Origin: Effrenium voratum
Taxonomy: Eukaryota > Sar > Dinophyceae > Suessiales > Symbiodiniaceae
Length of the DNA: 64,000 nucleotides
Assembly: GCA_963377175.1 (NCBI GenBank)
Contig: CAUJNA010001857.1
Span: 502,295 to 566,294 of the forward strand
Direction of reading: 5' to 3'
Position 1 is the first letter of the stretch; every line of letters begins with the position of its first letter. Positions 8,952 through 20,572 of this stretch are shown here, piece after piece. Under the pieces are notes generated by a model that was not told where the DNA came from, made no database searches, and saw only the letters and a program-made list of their open reading frames with translations. A program made the position numbers and the translations under genes.

Positions 8952-11900
8952 GTGAGAGGTCGGCATGAAAAGATGTTTGGTTAAGGGCTTTGTTCAGGGG
9001 GGCAAAACCGGCAGCGCAAGCCAGCAAGTTCTTGGGCCCCTTTTGTTCCGAGCGAGCCTTGGAGATTGGTGGCTGAGCACGCGTGTGCTTACTGCTAAGC
9101 GCCATGTGGCTTCAGCCCAAGGTTTTCCCCCCAGCCTTTTTTTTTTTTTTTTTTTCCCGGTCTTTGTTCGACCCCTTGCCGGTCATTGCTCGACACCGTC
9201 CCGGTCTTCTCCCGGGCCTTCCCGGTCCTTCCTCGACGCCTTCCCTGTCTTCTCCAGGCGCTTTCCCGGTTTTCCCTCGGGGCCTTCCCGATCTTCGCGC
9301 GACGCCTTCCCGGTCCTTCCTCGACGCCTTCCCGGTCTTCTCCCGGAACCTTCCGGTTATTGCTCGACACCTTCCCGGTCTTTCCCCACAGCCTTCCCAG
9401 TCTTTCCCCGCAGCCCTCCCGGTCTTTCTTCCCGGTCTTTGTTCGACCCCTTGCCGGTCATTGCTCGACGCCTTCCCGGTCTTCTCCCGGGGCCTTCCCG
9501 GTCTTTGTTCGACGCCTGCCCACGCCTGCCGGGTCATTGCGCAGCCTTCCCGGTCTTTCCCTGCAGCCCTCCCGGTCTTTCTTCCCGGTCTTTGTTCGAC
9601 CCCTTTCCGGTCATTGCGGTCTTCTCCCGGCGCCTTCCCTGCCCGGTCATTGCTCGACGCCTTTCCGGTGTTTCCCCGCAGCCTGCCCAGTCTTTGCTCC
9701 CCGCAGCCTTCCCGGTCTTTCCCCGCAGCCCCCCGGTCTTTCTTCCCGGTCTTTGTTCGACCCCTTCCCGGTCATTGCTCGACGCCTTCCCGGTCTTCTC
9801 CCGGGGCCTTCCCGGTCTTTGTTCGACGCCTTCCCGGTCCTTGCTCGACGTCTTCCGGGTCTTCTCCCGGGGCCTTCCCGGTCTTTGCTCGACGCCTTCC
9901 CGGTCTTTGCTCGACGCCTTCCCGGTCTTTCCCCCTCAGCCGTTCTTTCCCCGCAGCCTTCCCGGTCACTGCTCGACACCTTCCCGGTCTTCTTCCCGGT
10001 CCTTCCTCGACGCCTTCCCGGTCTTTCCCCGCAGACTTCACGGTCATTGCTCGACGCCTTCCCGGTCATTGCTCGACGCCTTCCCCGGTCTTCTCCCGGG
10101 TCCTTCCCAGTCTTCCCTCGACGCCTTCCCGGTCTTCTCCCCGACGCCTTCCCGGTCATTGCTCGACGCCTTCCCCGGTCTTCTCCCGGGTCCTTCCCGG
10201 TCTTCCCTCGACGCCTTCCCGGTCTTCTCCTCGACGCCTCATTGCTCGACGTCTTCACGGTCATTGCTCGACACCTTCCCGGTCATTGCTCGACGCCATC
10301 CCGGTATGCTCCCGGGGCCTTCCCGGTTTCCTCGACGCCTTCCCGGTCCTTCTGGACGCCTTCTTTGTCTTCTCCCGGGGCCTTTCCGGTCTTCCCTCGG
10401 GGCCTTCCCGGTCTTCGCGCGACGCCTTCCCGGTCCTTCCTCGACGCCTTCCCGGTCTTCTCCCGGAACCTTCCGGTCATTGCTCGACACCTTCCCGGTC
10501 TTTCCCCGCAGCCTTCCCGGTCTTTCCCCGCAGCCCTCCCGGTCTTTCTTCCCGGTCTTTGTTCGACCCCTTCCCGGTCATTGCTCGACGCCTTCCCGGT
10601 CTTCTCCGGGGGCCTTCCCGGTCTTTGCTCGGGGCCTTCCCGGTCCTTCCTGGACGCCTTCCCTGCCTTCTCCCGGAGCCTTCCCGGTTTTCCCTCGACG
10701 CCTTCCCGGTCCTTCCTCGATGCCTTCCCGGTCTTCTCCCGGAACCTTCCGGTTATTGCTCGACACCTTCCCGGTCTTTCCCTGCAGCCTTCCCGGTCTT
10801 TCCCCGCGGTCTTTCTTCCCGATCTTTGTTCGACCCCCTGCCGGTCATTGCTCGACGCCTTCCCGGTCTTCTCCCGGGGCCTTCCCGGTCTTTGTTCGAC
10901 GCCTGCCCGGTCATTGCTCGCCGCCTTTCCGGTCTTTCCCCGCAGCCTTCCTAGTCTTTGCTCGACGCCTGCCCGGTCATTGCTCGACGCCTTTCCGGTC
11001 TTCTCCCGACGCCCTCCCGGTCTTTGCTCGATGTTTTCCCGGTCTTTGCTGGACGCCTTCCCGGTCTTGCCTTCCAGCCTTCCCGGTCTTTCCCCGCAGC
11101 CTTCCCGGTCATTGCTCGACACCTTCCTGGTCTTCTCCCGGGGCCTTCCCGGTCCTTCCTCGACGCCTTCCCGGTCTTTCCCCTTCCTGCCTTCACGGTC
11201 ATTGCTCGACGCCTTCCTGGTCATTGCTCGACGCCCTCCCCGGTCTTCTCCCGGTCATTGCTCGACGTTTTCACGGTCATTGCTTGACGCTTTCCCGGTC
11301 ATTGCTCGACGCCTTCCCGGTCTGCTCCCGGGGCCTTCCCGGTCTTTCCTCGACGCCTTCCCGGTCCTTCCTGGACGCCTTCCCTGTCTTCTCTGGGGCC
11401 TTCCCGGTCTTCCTTCGGGGCCTTCCCGGTCTTCGCGCAACGCCTTCCCGGTCCTTCCTGGACGCCTTTTTGGTCTTCTCCCGGAACCTTTCGGTTATTG
11501 CTCGACACCTTCCGGGTCTTTCCCCGCAGCCTTCCCGGTCTTTCCCCGCAGCCCTCCCGGTCTTTGTCTTTTGTTCGACCCCTTTCCGGTCATTGCTCGG
11601 CGCCTTCCCGGTCTTCTCCCGGGGCCTTCCCTGCCCGGTCATTGCTCGACGCCTTTCCGGTCTTTCCCCGCAGCCTGCCCAGTCTTTGCTCGACGCCTTC
11701 CCGGCCATTGCTCCACGCCATCCCGGTTTTGTCCCGGGGCCATCTCGGTCCTTTCTTAACGCCGTCCCGTTCTTTTTTACGGGGCCTTCCCGGCTCGACA
11801 CCTTCCCGGTCCTTCCTCGACGCCTTCCATGTCTTCTGTCGGGGCCTTCCCGGTTTGCTCGACGCCTTCCCGGTCTGTCCCCGCAGCCTTAGCCTTCCCC

Positions 11901-14262
11901 GTCGTTGCTCGACTCTTCCCGGTCGTTCCCCGCAGCCTTCCTGGTCTTTCCCCGCAGCCCTCCCGCTCTTTCCCCGCAGCCTTCCCGGTCATTCTCGATG
12001 TCTTCCCGGGTCTGCTCCCGGGGCCTTCCCGGGCCTTCCCGGTCTTCCCTCGGGGCTTTCCCGGTCTTCGCGCGACGCCTTCCCGGTCCTTCCTCGACGC
12101 CTTCCCGGTCTTCTCCCGGAACCTTCCGGTCATTGCTCGACACCTTCCCGGTCTTTCCCCGCAGCCCTCCCGGTCTTTCTTCCCGGTCTTTTGTTCGACC
12201 CCTTCCCGGTCATTGCTCGACGCCTTCCCGGTCTTCTCCGGGGGCCTTCCCGGTCTTTGCTCGGGGCCTTCCCGGTCCTTCCTGGACGCCTTCCCTGTCT
12301 TCTCCCGGAGCCTTCCCGGTCTTCCCTCGACGCCTTCCCGGTCCTTCCTCGACGCCATCCCCGTCTTGTCCCGGGGCCTTCCCGGTCCTTTCTTAACGCC
12401 GTCCCTGTTTTTTTACGGGGCCTTCCCGGCTCGACACCTTCCCGGTCCTTCCTCGACGCCTTTGCTCGACGCCTTCCCGGTCCTTCCTTGACGCCGGGCC
12501 CTTCCCGGTCTTTGCTCGACGCCTTCCCGGTCCTTCCTTGACGCCTTCCCGTTCTTCTCCCGGGGCCTTCCCGGTCTTTGCTCGACGCTTTCCCGGTCCT
12601 TCCTGGACACCTTCCCGGTCTTTCCCCGCAGCCTTCACGGTCATTGCTCGACGCCTTCCCGGTCATTGCTCGACGCCTTCCCCGGTCTGCTCCCGGGTCC
12701 TTCCCGGTCTTCCCTCGACGCCTTCCCGGTCTTCTCCTCGACGCCTCATTGCTCGACGTCTTCACGGTCATTGCTCGACGCTTTCCCGCCTTCCCGGTCC
12801 GCTCCCGGGGCCTTCCCGGTCTTTCCTCGACGCCTTCCCGCCCCTTCCTGGACGCCTTCCCTGTCTTCTCCCAGGGCCTTCCCGGTCTTCCCTCGGGGCC
12901 TTCCCGGTCTTCGCGCGACGCCTTCCCAGTCCTTCCTCGATGCCTTCCCAGTCTTGTTCCGGAACCTTCCGGTCATTGCTCGTTACCTTCCCGGTCTTTC
13001 CCCGCAGCCTTCCCGGTCTTTGTTCGGCCCCTTCCCGGTCATTGCTCGACGCCTTCCCGACGCCTGCCCGGTCATTGCTCGACGCCTTCCGGTCTTTCCC
13101 CGCAGCCTTCCCGGTCATTGCTCGACGTCTTCCCGGTCTTCTCCCGGGGCCTTCCCGGTCCTTCCTGGACACCTTCCCGGTCTTTCCCCGCAGCCTCACG
13201 GTCATGGCTGACGCCTTCCCGGTCTTCTCCTCGACGCCTTCCCGGTCATTGCTCGACGTCTTCACGGTCATTGCTCGACGCTTTCCCGGCTCGACGCCTT
13301 CCCGGTCTGCTCCCGGGGCCTTCCCGGTCTTTCCTCGACGCCTTCCCGGTCCTTCCTGGACGCCTTCCCTGTCTTCTCCCAGGGCCTTCCCGGTCTTCCC
13401 TCGGGGCCTTCCCGGTCTTCGCGCGAAGCCTTCCCGGTCCTTCCTCGACGCCTTCCCGGTCTTGTCCCGGAACCTTCCGGTCATTGCTCGTTACCTTCCC
13501 GGTCTTTCGCCGCAGCCTTCCCGGTCTTTGTTCGACCCCTTCCCGGTCATTGCTCGACGCCTTCCCGACGCCTGCCCGGTCATTGCTCGACGCCTTTCCG
13601 GTCTTTCCCAGTCTTTGCTGGACGCCTTCCCGGTCATTGCTCCACGCCATCCCGGTCTTGTCCCGGGGCCTTCCCGGTCCTTTCTTAACGCCGTCCCGGT
13701 TTTTTTACGGGGCCTTCCCGGCTCGACACCTTCCCTGTCCTTCCTCGACGCCTTCCCTGTCTTCTCACGGGGCCTTCCCGGTTTGCTCGACGCCTTCCCG
13801 GTCTTTCCCCGCAGCCTTCTCGGTCTTTCTTCGCAGCCTTCCCCGTCGCTGCTCGACACCTCTTCCCGGTCGTTCCCCGCAGCCTTCCTGGTCTTTCCCC
13901 GCAGCCCTCCCGCTCTTTCCCCGCTGCCTTCCCGGTCATTCTCGATGTCTTCCCGGTCTTCTCCAGGGGCTTCCCGGTCTTTGCTCGACGCCTTCCCTGT
14001 CATTGCTCGACGCCTTCCCGGTCTTCTCCCGGGGCCTTCCCGGTCTTTGCTCGACGCCTGCCCGGTCATTGCTCGACACCTTTCCGGTCTTTCCCCGCCG
14101 CCTTCCCAGTCTTTGCTCGACGCCTTCCCAGTCATTACTCCACGCCCTTCCCGGTCTTTGCTCGACGCCTTCTTCCGGTCATTGCTCCACGCCTTCCCGG
14201 TCTTTGCTCGACGCCTTCCCGGTTTTCTCCCGGGGCCTTCCCAGATCGATGCCTTCCCGGTC
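7059..14262 (+). repeat. 22-bp GC-rich satellite array
   Basis: About 7 kb is built from a 22-bp unit with a near-constant half, CCTTCCCGGTC, and a variable 11-base half. Common variants are TTTGCTCGACG, ATTGCTCGACG, TTCTCCCGGGG, TTTCCCCGCAG, CTTCCTCGACG, TTCGCGCGACG and TTTGTTCGACC. Neither strand of the usual variants contains a stop codon in any frame, and 22 is not a multiple of three, so all six frames stay open for hundreds of codons (the longest, 8965-11892 +, is 975 codons). The encoded peptides simply repeat every 22 residues, identically in the three frames, so they are called by-products and not genes. Occasional partial units show slippage. Confidence 0.9.
8884..9160 (+). repeat. 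Damaged copy of the 150-bp head with expanded homopolymers
   Basis: The fourth head (8952 onward) matches the others but carries many one- or two-base insertions, mostly lengthened runs (for example GGGGGG, AAAA, CCCC TTTT). It is preceded by a T run within a C/T tract near 8894-8916 and followed by a run of more than 20 T at 9138-9160. The three other heads are almost identical to each other. The pattern is more like uncorrected sequencing error than ordinary decay, though a dead copy is possible. Confidence 0.6.
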
Positions 14263-14299
14263 CTGGGGGGGGGGGGGCAGGGCCGCGCAAGAAATGGTA

Positions 14300-15366
14300 G
14301 ACTGAGTGCCACGAAATACCCCAGCCGCAGAAGCGGCGCGGCCGCAGGTCATGGGTCTGCATAGATCTGACACATGCAGTGCGCTTGTGACAAACGCACT
14401 GAATGCTCGATGGCAAAGCCAGCCTTCCCGGTTTTTTTTGGACGCCTTCCCTGTCTTCTCCAGGGTCTTCCCAGTCTTTGCTGCTTCCTTGAGGCCTTCC
14501 CGGTCTTTCCCCGCAGCCTTCACGGTCATTGCTCGACACCTTCCCGGTCATAGACACCTAACTGACTAGCGATGGCAGCGCCTGTCTTCTCCCGCAGCCT
14601 TCCCGGTCTTTGCTCGAGGCCCGATCACTGCTCGACGCCTTCCCGGTCCCCGGTCCTGGCTGTGGCTAGACTTGCCCGGTCTTTTGTCCGCAGCGTCCCT
14701 CCAGGTTGCCCACCTGGGCCTTTGGCTGGGCGTATTTCCGGCTTCGGTCCGCCAGCAGTCTGCATAGATCTGACACGCGCAGTGCGCTTGTCACAAACGC
14801 ACTGAATGCTCGATGGCAAAGCCAGCCTTCCCGGTCCCTCCTGGACGCCTTCCCTGTCTTCTCCAGGGTCTTCCCAGACTTTGCTGCTTGCTGGAGGCCT
14901 TCCCGGTCTTCTTTCCATCCGCAGCCTTCACGGTCATTGCTCGACGCCTTCCCGGTCATAGACCCCTAACTGACTAGCGATGGCAGCGTGGCACTTTCTC
15001 CTGATGTTTGGAGCATACTTTCCACAGCCAGATTCCGAAGCATAGTTTCCGAAGCAGTCAGCGACCCCCCCCCCTTCCCCGACCCCAGGAGGCCACAGAA
15101 ATACCCCAGCCGCAGAAGCGGCGCGGCCGCAGGTCATGGGTCTGCATAGATCTGACACATGCAGTGCGCTTGTGACAAACGCACTGAATGCTCGATGGCA
15201 AAGCCAGCCTTCCCGGTTTTTTTTGGACGCCTTCCCTGTCTTCTCCAGGGTCTTCCCAGTCTTTGCTGCTTCCTTGAGGCCTTCCCGGTCTTTCCCCGCA
15301 GCCTTCACGGTCATTGCTCGACACCTTCCCGGTCATAGACACCTGACTGACTAGCGATGGCAGCGT
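14300..15366 (+). repeat. ~270-bp direct repeats at the end of the satellite
   Basis: The segment at about 14312-14577 (ACCCCAGCCGCAGAAGCGGC onward to GACTAGCGATGGCAGCG) recurs at about 15104-15366 with very few changes. A more diverged third copy lies at about 14757-14988. Each contains a GTCTGCATAGATCTGACAC start, a non-satellite middle and several 22-bp units at its end, so the repeat is a composite. The open frames inside it are repeat by-products. Confidence 0.8.
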
Positions 15367-15545
15367 GGCACTTTCACCTGGTGCTTGAAGCATACTTTGG
15401 TCGCCTGGTCACAAGTAAGTGAATTCCATGGTCATAAATAAGGGAAGTGATGGCAGCGTGGCACTTTCTCCTGGTGCTTGAAGCATGATACTTTGGTCGC
15501 CTGGTCACAAGTAAGTGAATTCCATGGTCATAAATAAGGGAAGTT
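15356..15545 (+). repeat. Tandem duplication of ~95 bp
   Basis: GATGGCAGCGTGGCACTTTC starts at 15356 and 15449. The two units (93 and 97 bp) are nearly identical, and another GATGG starts at 15546. A partial copy of the beginning lies at about 14971. Confidence 0.8.
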
Positions 15546-15612
15546 GATGGACAAATATAAGCAAAATGCGTATGGTCAGAAATAAGTGAAAAGTATGGCC
15601 ATTTTTGAGTGC
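15407..15612 (-). repeat. ~24-bp repeat, right flank of the satellite, inverted
   Basis: Read on the - strand the units are CACTCAAAAATGGCCATAC, CACTTATTTCTGACCATAC, CCCTTATTTATGACCATGG and CACTTACTTGTGACC. They share the ACTTATTTCTGACCAT core of the left flank at 6745-6857 but in the opposite orientation. They overlap the ~95-bp tandem duplication. Confidence 0.7.
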
Positions 15613-16163
15613 CGAGCCGCTCCAAAGCCCTATTGGTTTTCCTTTAGATACTGGGTGCTAGATAGTTACCATGCTGCTCCCTGACCAAGAACAACACCTA
15701 CCAGCCCTGTTTTGAAAAAGGCTCCCACATGAGTTTTTGTCAGATATGTCTTTTTCTGTCTTTGGGGTCCTCCCTTTTAACCGGCAGGTTCACCATGTTT
15801 CAAGCACCTCGGCATTTCAGGATGGAGACGCTGCTGCAACTCCATGCGCCCCAGTCCGCCCAAGGCGGAGTTGGATCCGATGTCTTGGAGTTTCCTTGGA
15901 AGGGAAAACGTCAAAAAGCCGGCGGTTTCCGTTGGCCGCAGAGCTTTACAGGCCGTTAAAAAGGGGGTGCCAGCTTCCACAAAACCACACAAATGTGTGG
16001 TTCCCTTTTTTTAGGATAGCCCGTTCGGAGTGGTCAAGGGAAACCGAATGGAAACTCCACATTTTGGGCTACCTCTTTTAAAGCATACCTGGGTGTAGTT
16101 AGCATCCGAAAGGATGCAAGGTGTTGCCCATTCAACGGGTCACCCAAACTGAAATGTATGTTT

Positions 16164-16191
16164 TGGTGTGCGTGTGTGTGTGTGTGTGTGT
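16164..16191 (+). repeat. (GT)n microsatellite
   Basis: A TGTGTGTG run lies within a GT-rich stretch. Confidence 0.85.
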
Positions 16192-16261
16192 TGTGCGTGA
16201 GGCTTACTTGAGGTAGGGGTGGGCAAGGCTGGGCATTCAGACAAATGCCTACATGGTCGGG

Positions 16262-16299
16262 ATGGGTACGTGTCGAAATAGGGGGACTCTCAAACTAGT
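16262..16299 (-). repeat. Dispersed module copy, inverted
   Basis: The reverse complement reads CTAGTTTGAGAGTCCCCC then TATTTCGACACGTACCC, the right half of the family. Confidence 0.45.
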
Positions 16300-17840
16300 G
16301 GTTTGCCTGTTGATTTGCTCTGAGGCCACTCAACAAATGGCACCCGCAAACATGACATCCCAGATCAAGTTGTAAAGATTCATAGGTGTTCACAATGGTT
16401 CTCACCGGGATGAGAGTTATCTCTTAAATCCCCATGGTTATAGCCAACGTATTAAGGGGTAACTTTCCTTTTCAAGCATCCTTACCAGAAAACCGCGCTA
16501 AGGGCGGGAAACAGCTAGAGTTTTTTTCTTAAGGACCAGGCCTCAGAGATTTGGACAGCTGAGAAACGGATCCAGAGCCGTTTTCTGAATGCAGGTTTTC
16601 AGAATGCAGCGGTGCATGCTGCAAGCAGCTTGGCATGTGTGGATGCACTTGCTCACGCCAACGCGAGTCGACAGATTCTTTGCATTCTTTGTCATGCAGC
16701 ATGCGTTGTTTGTTCCTCAAACGACCATTCAATTGGGATATTGTTCCAAGATCACGGGATGAATTCCCATTGCTGTTTCCAGTTCGCTTTTGAGGGGTAG
16801 GTCCCTCACTGGGTTCGTCCGGCACTGCTGCCAGCCTGGACGAAAACCTGGCTCGGGGGTTGCCTCACTGGTCAAGTTCCCAGTTGCTTGCTACTTTTTG
16901 AGAAGACTAGTTCAGTGGCAAATAAGCAGCTGGAGTTTTGTTTGGTGAGTCCACAAAGCTTGAAACAGTCACCATCACCAAGCCAATGTGGTGGCCTTTG
17001 TTTGTGTGCTTAGCTTGCTGCATCACCTAGGTTCAAGTGGGATTCATGGTTTTATTGAACTTGTTGATATAAGATGGTTTCAAAGCGTAGACTATGTCCG
17101 CAAGTGAACCCTAAGAATCAACCATGAAGTATGGCTTTCGGAGTCCAAGTTTGGCCAGAGAACAGAGACACAAACACAACCAGCAGTCCAGCCACCCGGT
17201 GATTGGTGTAGGGGTTTCCCTTTCAAGCTGAAAACCAAAAGGGGGCTGCCCATCTTTTCATGGAACTGACTGCAAAAGGAGCAGAGGTACTTCGCTCCCT
17301 TTCGAGACGAGGCAAGGGCCATTTGCCAGTGCTCAAGGCGCTGGCCAAGTGGACGGACCTCGCCAGGCGCGACCCTCGACTCTCCTGACTGGGGCCGACT
17401 CGGGCCTTCGACGCACCGGCCAAGATGAGCAGAAGGCACTGAGGGTCCCAACACCCTTCCCAAAAAGGGCACAAGGGTTTTTCTCCAGTCAACCACTTGA
17501 TGGGGTAATTGGCTCCATGTTGCAGGAGAGTAGGTTTAAGCTTAAACTTTGAACTGTTCATGTTTCTTCTTCATTTTAGTCAAGGTACAAACACTTCAAG
17601 CTGTTTCTGGCTAGCAAACTCAGTACGTTTGTAAGACTACCCTGTGCAGTTTTCAGGGGCCAACAAGATCAGACTTGTTGCAAGGAGTCGTCCTCTATCA
17701 ATTTGTGGCGCAGGTATTGGGCAAGCAGTTGAAAGGTTCCCTAGTGGACATGGATTCCGCTTCGTTGTCCGGGAGGTGCCAAGTGGTTGGCAATTCCAGA
17801 AATTATCTAGTTTTACCCAGTTGAACCCCATAATTCATAG

Positions 17841-17906
17841 TATGGGTGTGCGTCAAAATAGGCCCCCAAAAATTGGTGGTGTTGCCCTTAAACAAACCCC
17901 CAAAAG
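17841..17906 (-). repeat. Dispersed module copy, inverted, near full length
   Basis: Read on the - strand: CCCTTTTGGGGGTTTG, TTTAAGGGCAACACCACC, AATTTTTGGGGGCC, then TATTTTGACGCACACCCATA. All segments of the module occur in the expected order. Confidence 0.6.
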
Positions 17907-19648
17907 GGAACCCTCAAAAGAGCACAGCACAGCTCAATATAAGCCACTACAAGCAGGGCCGCTAACCCCACACCATCTAAGTCGGACGCCTGCGAGGGTC
18001 GAGTTGGTCATTTCGCGGCATGTGAGAGTGGGAAAATGGGAAAGGTGTCTCCTAGGCTTCTGTTCACCGGGGAGCAAAGACCCCCAGTGGTGCCCTTCCT
18101 TGTCGAAGATCAACCAACCCCCAAGGGGTCCGTGTTTGAACCAGAAACTAAGCCAGCTCGAACCAGGACACACTTTTGGTCCTGTCAAAATAAGGGGTTG
18201 CAGAAGTTGTGGTTTTTTGTTAGTGTTTAGACCAGCCCCAAAATCACAACCCCATACGAGCAACTGACGATAGTCCTGCGGTGAGTAAGGCTCAGTCAGC
18301 ACACTGACATGGACGCCCAATTGGGGCCCTCCGTTGTGCTGACTATACCGATACGTTGAATAAGTTGAGCATGCTAACTGCTTGCTACTTGCTATACTAT
18401 CGTGTTATAGTTTCTGGGGTCTCCCCCAAAACATATGTTATATTTTATGTAGGCCAAATATGGGGCATGTCAAGCACAGTTATTCTTGAGGTATCCCAGC
18501 TTTGGGCCACGGTTGGCTAGGACCGGCAGGGGAGGCACAAAAAAGCGCACATGCTTCTGTGGCAGGCGCGACAAGCAGGGCCGGCAACTGGCACCTTGGA
18601 TGGTGGAGGTGTGTGAAACATGGGGGCCAAAACTCCTAACAGCCAGGGGTACCTTTTGATTATTTTTGTCCATTTTGGAGCGCCATTCCCTGCAAAATAA
18701 TCTACCAATGGGTGGGTATGGAAACGTTGCTGTGGTTATGGAATATCACGTTGCTTCTGTGGTGCGCCGAGAGAACAAGCCCAGATTCCAATACCGATTT
18801 GGGAGTTTCTCACAATGGACCCCTGTTGGATGACTTCAATCAACGGCAAACCAGCAAGAAACCAAGTAACCTTGCGGATTCCCGTATTTTTTTGAGACAA
18901 ATCAATTTTCCCAGACTTCCAGTTTGCATGGCTTCAAGGGCAAACCAAGCCCATCAAGTCACAAGAAATCGCAACTGTTTTCCCGTGCGGAAGAGGCTGG
19001 CGCACCTATGGCTCAGGCGGACCATGCGGAGTACTATCAGCATGTGTCGGTGGGGCACTCAAATCAGCAGCTCCACCGAGGCAAATCGAGCAAAAACCCA
19101 TAGCCTTGTACTTGGGGATCCCTGATTTCTAAGGATAGAATCAACGTAAACGCTATTTTGGGGGCCTGGAAAGAATACTTGAAAGCGATCAAACTAAGTG
19201 ACCAAGCATTTAAGGAGTCCCAACCCAGATCTCATTGCATCGTGCTCAGAAGGCTCATTCAGTTATCACTAAGAATAAGTTCAATGCAAGCATCATGCAA
19301 AACCTATGTGTAAAGAAGAAAACACAAACGCGATACCTGTCTCAGACGCTTGGAAATGGAATTATGTAGGTCGCAGTCACACCAGCCCGTTCCCCGACCT
19401 ACCTTCTCCCTGAGCTCTTCAGGGTTGCTCCGAGTGTCTAGATTTGTGCCGATCGATTCGGTTGAGCAACCCAAAACTGTGGGCTGACCAACATGGAACC
19501 GAATGCCAACTTTGTTGGACCACGAATTCGACTTTGCTGTTCCCGTGCCTGTGTTTAGTCCAAGTCTGGTCCCAAAAGGTGTCAACCCTGTGAAACCCGA
19601 ACCCCCAGGCCGAAACTGGTTGCGAGATCCGCTTGCTAGGTGGCACAG

Positions 19649-19730
19649 TGGCTGAGGAAGCACACGGCAAGCTCGCCCAAAGGGGGCAAGGGCTCAAAGA
19701 AGCCGTCGACGGAGCTTTAAAACGCGCAAG
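19649..19730 (+). CDS. Candidate internal exon, amphipathic helix, function unknown
   Basis: Between GGCACAG and a GTTTGC donor-like site lies an 82-bp open island. It reads AEEAHGKLAQRGQGLKEAVD then GALKRA, an alanine- and charge-rich helix unlike the cysteine/tryptophan-rich peptides of random frames here. No domain is recognised. Boundaries are inferred from the AG and GT dinucleotides. It could be part of a larger + strand gene, but no neighbouring exon confirms that. Confidence 0.35.
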
Positions 19731-20171
19731 GTTTGCAGGGGATGGATTCGAATCTGCATGTTGCATTTCGGAGGGGATGAAGTTCGCCCCTTATGTTTAG
19801 CCCACACTTTGGAAAAGGATATTTGTTACTCCGGAATTTCATCTGCTGCGTTATGTTGTATCATGAAGTGTGATTCCACGTTGGACTCCCGTGAGCGTAA
19901 GTCTCAAATCTCGGTTGAGCATCAAGTCTGCTACGTGCTGAAAGGGGCGTTGTATGTCTCCATGTTGGGTTTAAAAGGACATGGTGATGGCTGGCAAACA
20001 TTTCATATGCTAGTGGCACCTTCAGCAGACGGATGGCCGATTGAAAAGCATGCTGGGGTGGAGTTAGGGGAGTTGGTCGGGTCAGGTCCTGGGAGGGTTT
20101 AGTCAGATACCTGGGTCGGCTACCGCGGGTCAGGTACCTAGTGTTGGTGGCACCTTGACCTGGCTGGCAGT
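19731..20171. other. Non-coding stretch
   Basis: No gene or repeat was recognised; a 114-codon frame at 19758-20102 has no motif. Confidence 0.45.
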
Positions 20172-20445
20172 CGTTTCACGAAAGTATGTATGGTTTCAGG
20201 AAAGGCTGGGTGGTTTCAGGAGGTGCCGGGCTGTTTCAGGAAAGCCTGGGTGGTTTCAGCAGAGGCTGTGTGTTTTATGAAAGACTGGGTGGTGGTTTCA
20301 GGAAAGGTGTGGTGGTGTCAGGAAAGTCCGGGGTGGTTCCAGTAAAGGCTGCGTGGTTTCCGGGAAGGCTGTGTAGTTGAGGAAAGACTGGGTGCTGGTT
20401 TCAGGGGAGGCTGTGCGATTTCAGGAACGGCTGGGTGGTTTCAGG
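20172..20445 (+). repeat. 20-bp tandem repeat, block 1
   Basis: Units of TGGTTTCAGGAAAGGCTGGG alternate with variants such as TGGTTTCAGGAGGTGCCGGG at a 20-bp period. Long open frames (for example 20186-20380) cycle through these units and are by-products. Confidence 0.85.
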
Positions 20446-20572
20446 CGGTTTAGGGTCAGTTTAGGGTTGGTTTAGGGTCGGTTTAGGGTCAGTTTGGGGT
20501 TGGTTTAGGGTCGGTTTAGGGTTGGTTTAGGGTTGGTTTAGGGTTTGTTTAGGGTCGGTTTAGGGTTGGTTT
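20446..20572 (+). repeat. 11-bp TTTAGGG-containing minisatellite, block 1
   Basis: GGTTTAGGGTT / GGTTTAGGGTC units recur with an exact 11-bp period and embed the telomere heptamer TTTAGGG. Confidence 0.85.

Larger units (their letters stand above)
15613..19648. other. Non-coding stretch
   Basis: It holds a GT microsatellite (16164-16191) and dispersed-module copies (16262-16299 -, 17841-17906 -, 18876-18910 +). The 207-codon open frame at 17644-18267 + spans module copies, has no recognised domain, and has a length that chance can give. Nothing else is supportable. Confidence 0.5.

Noticed and set aside
8965..11892. 975-codon open frame and many overlapping long frames on both strands (6884-14557)
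   Set aside because: The 22-bp repeat has no stop codon in any frame, so every frame is open. The peptides are the same 22-residue repeat in all frames, with no domain or start context.
7059..14262. CRISPR-like array (short repeat, variable part)
   Set aside because: The variable halves are a small recurring set, not unique spacers. There are no cas genes and the context is eukaryotic.
17644..18267. 207-codon + strand frame
   Set aside because: It runs through dispersed-module copies and has no protein family resemblance; its length is compatible with chance.
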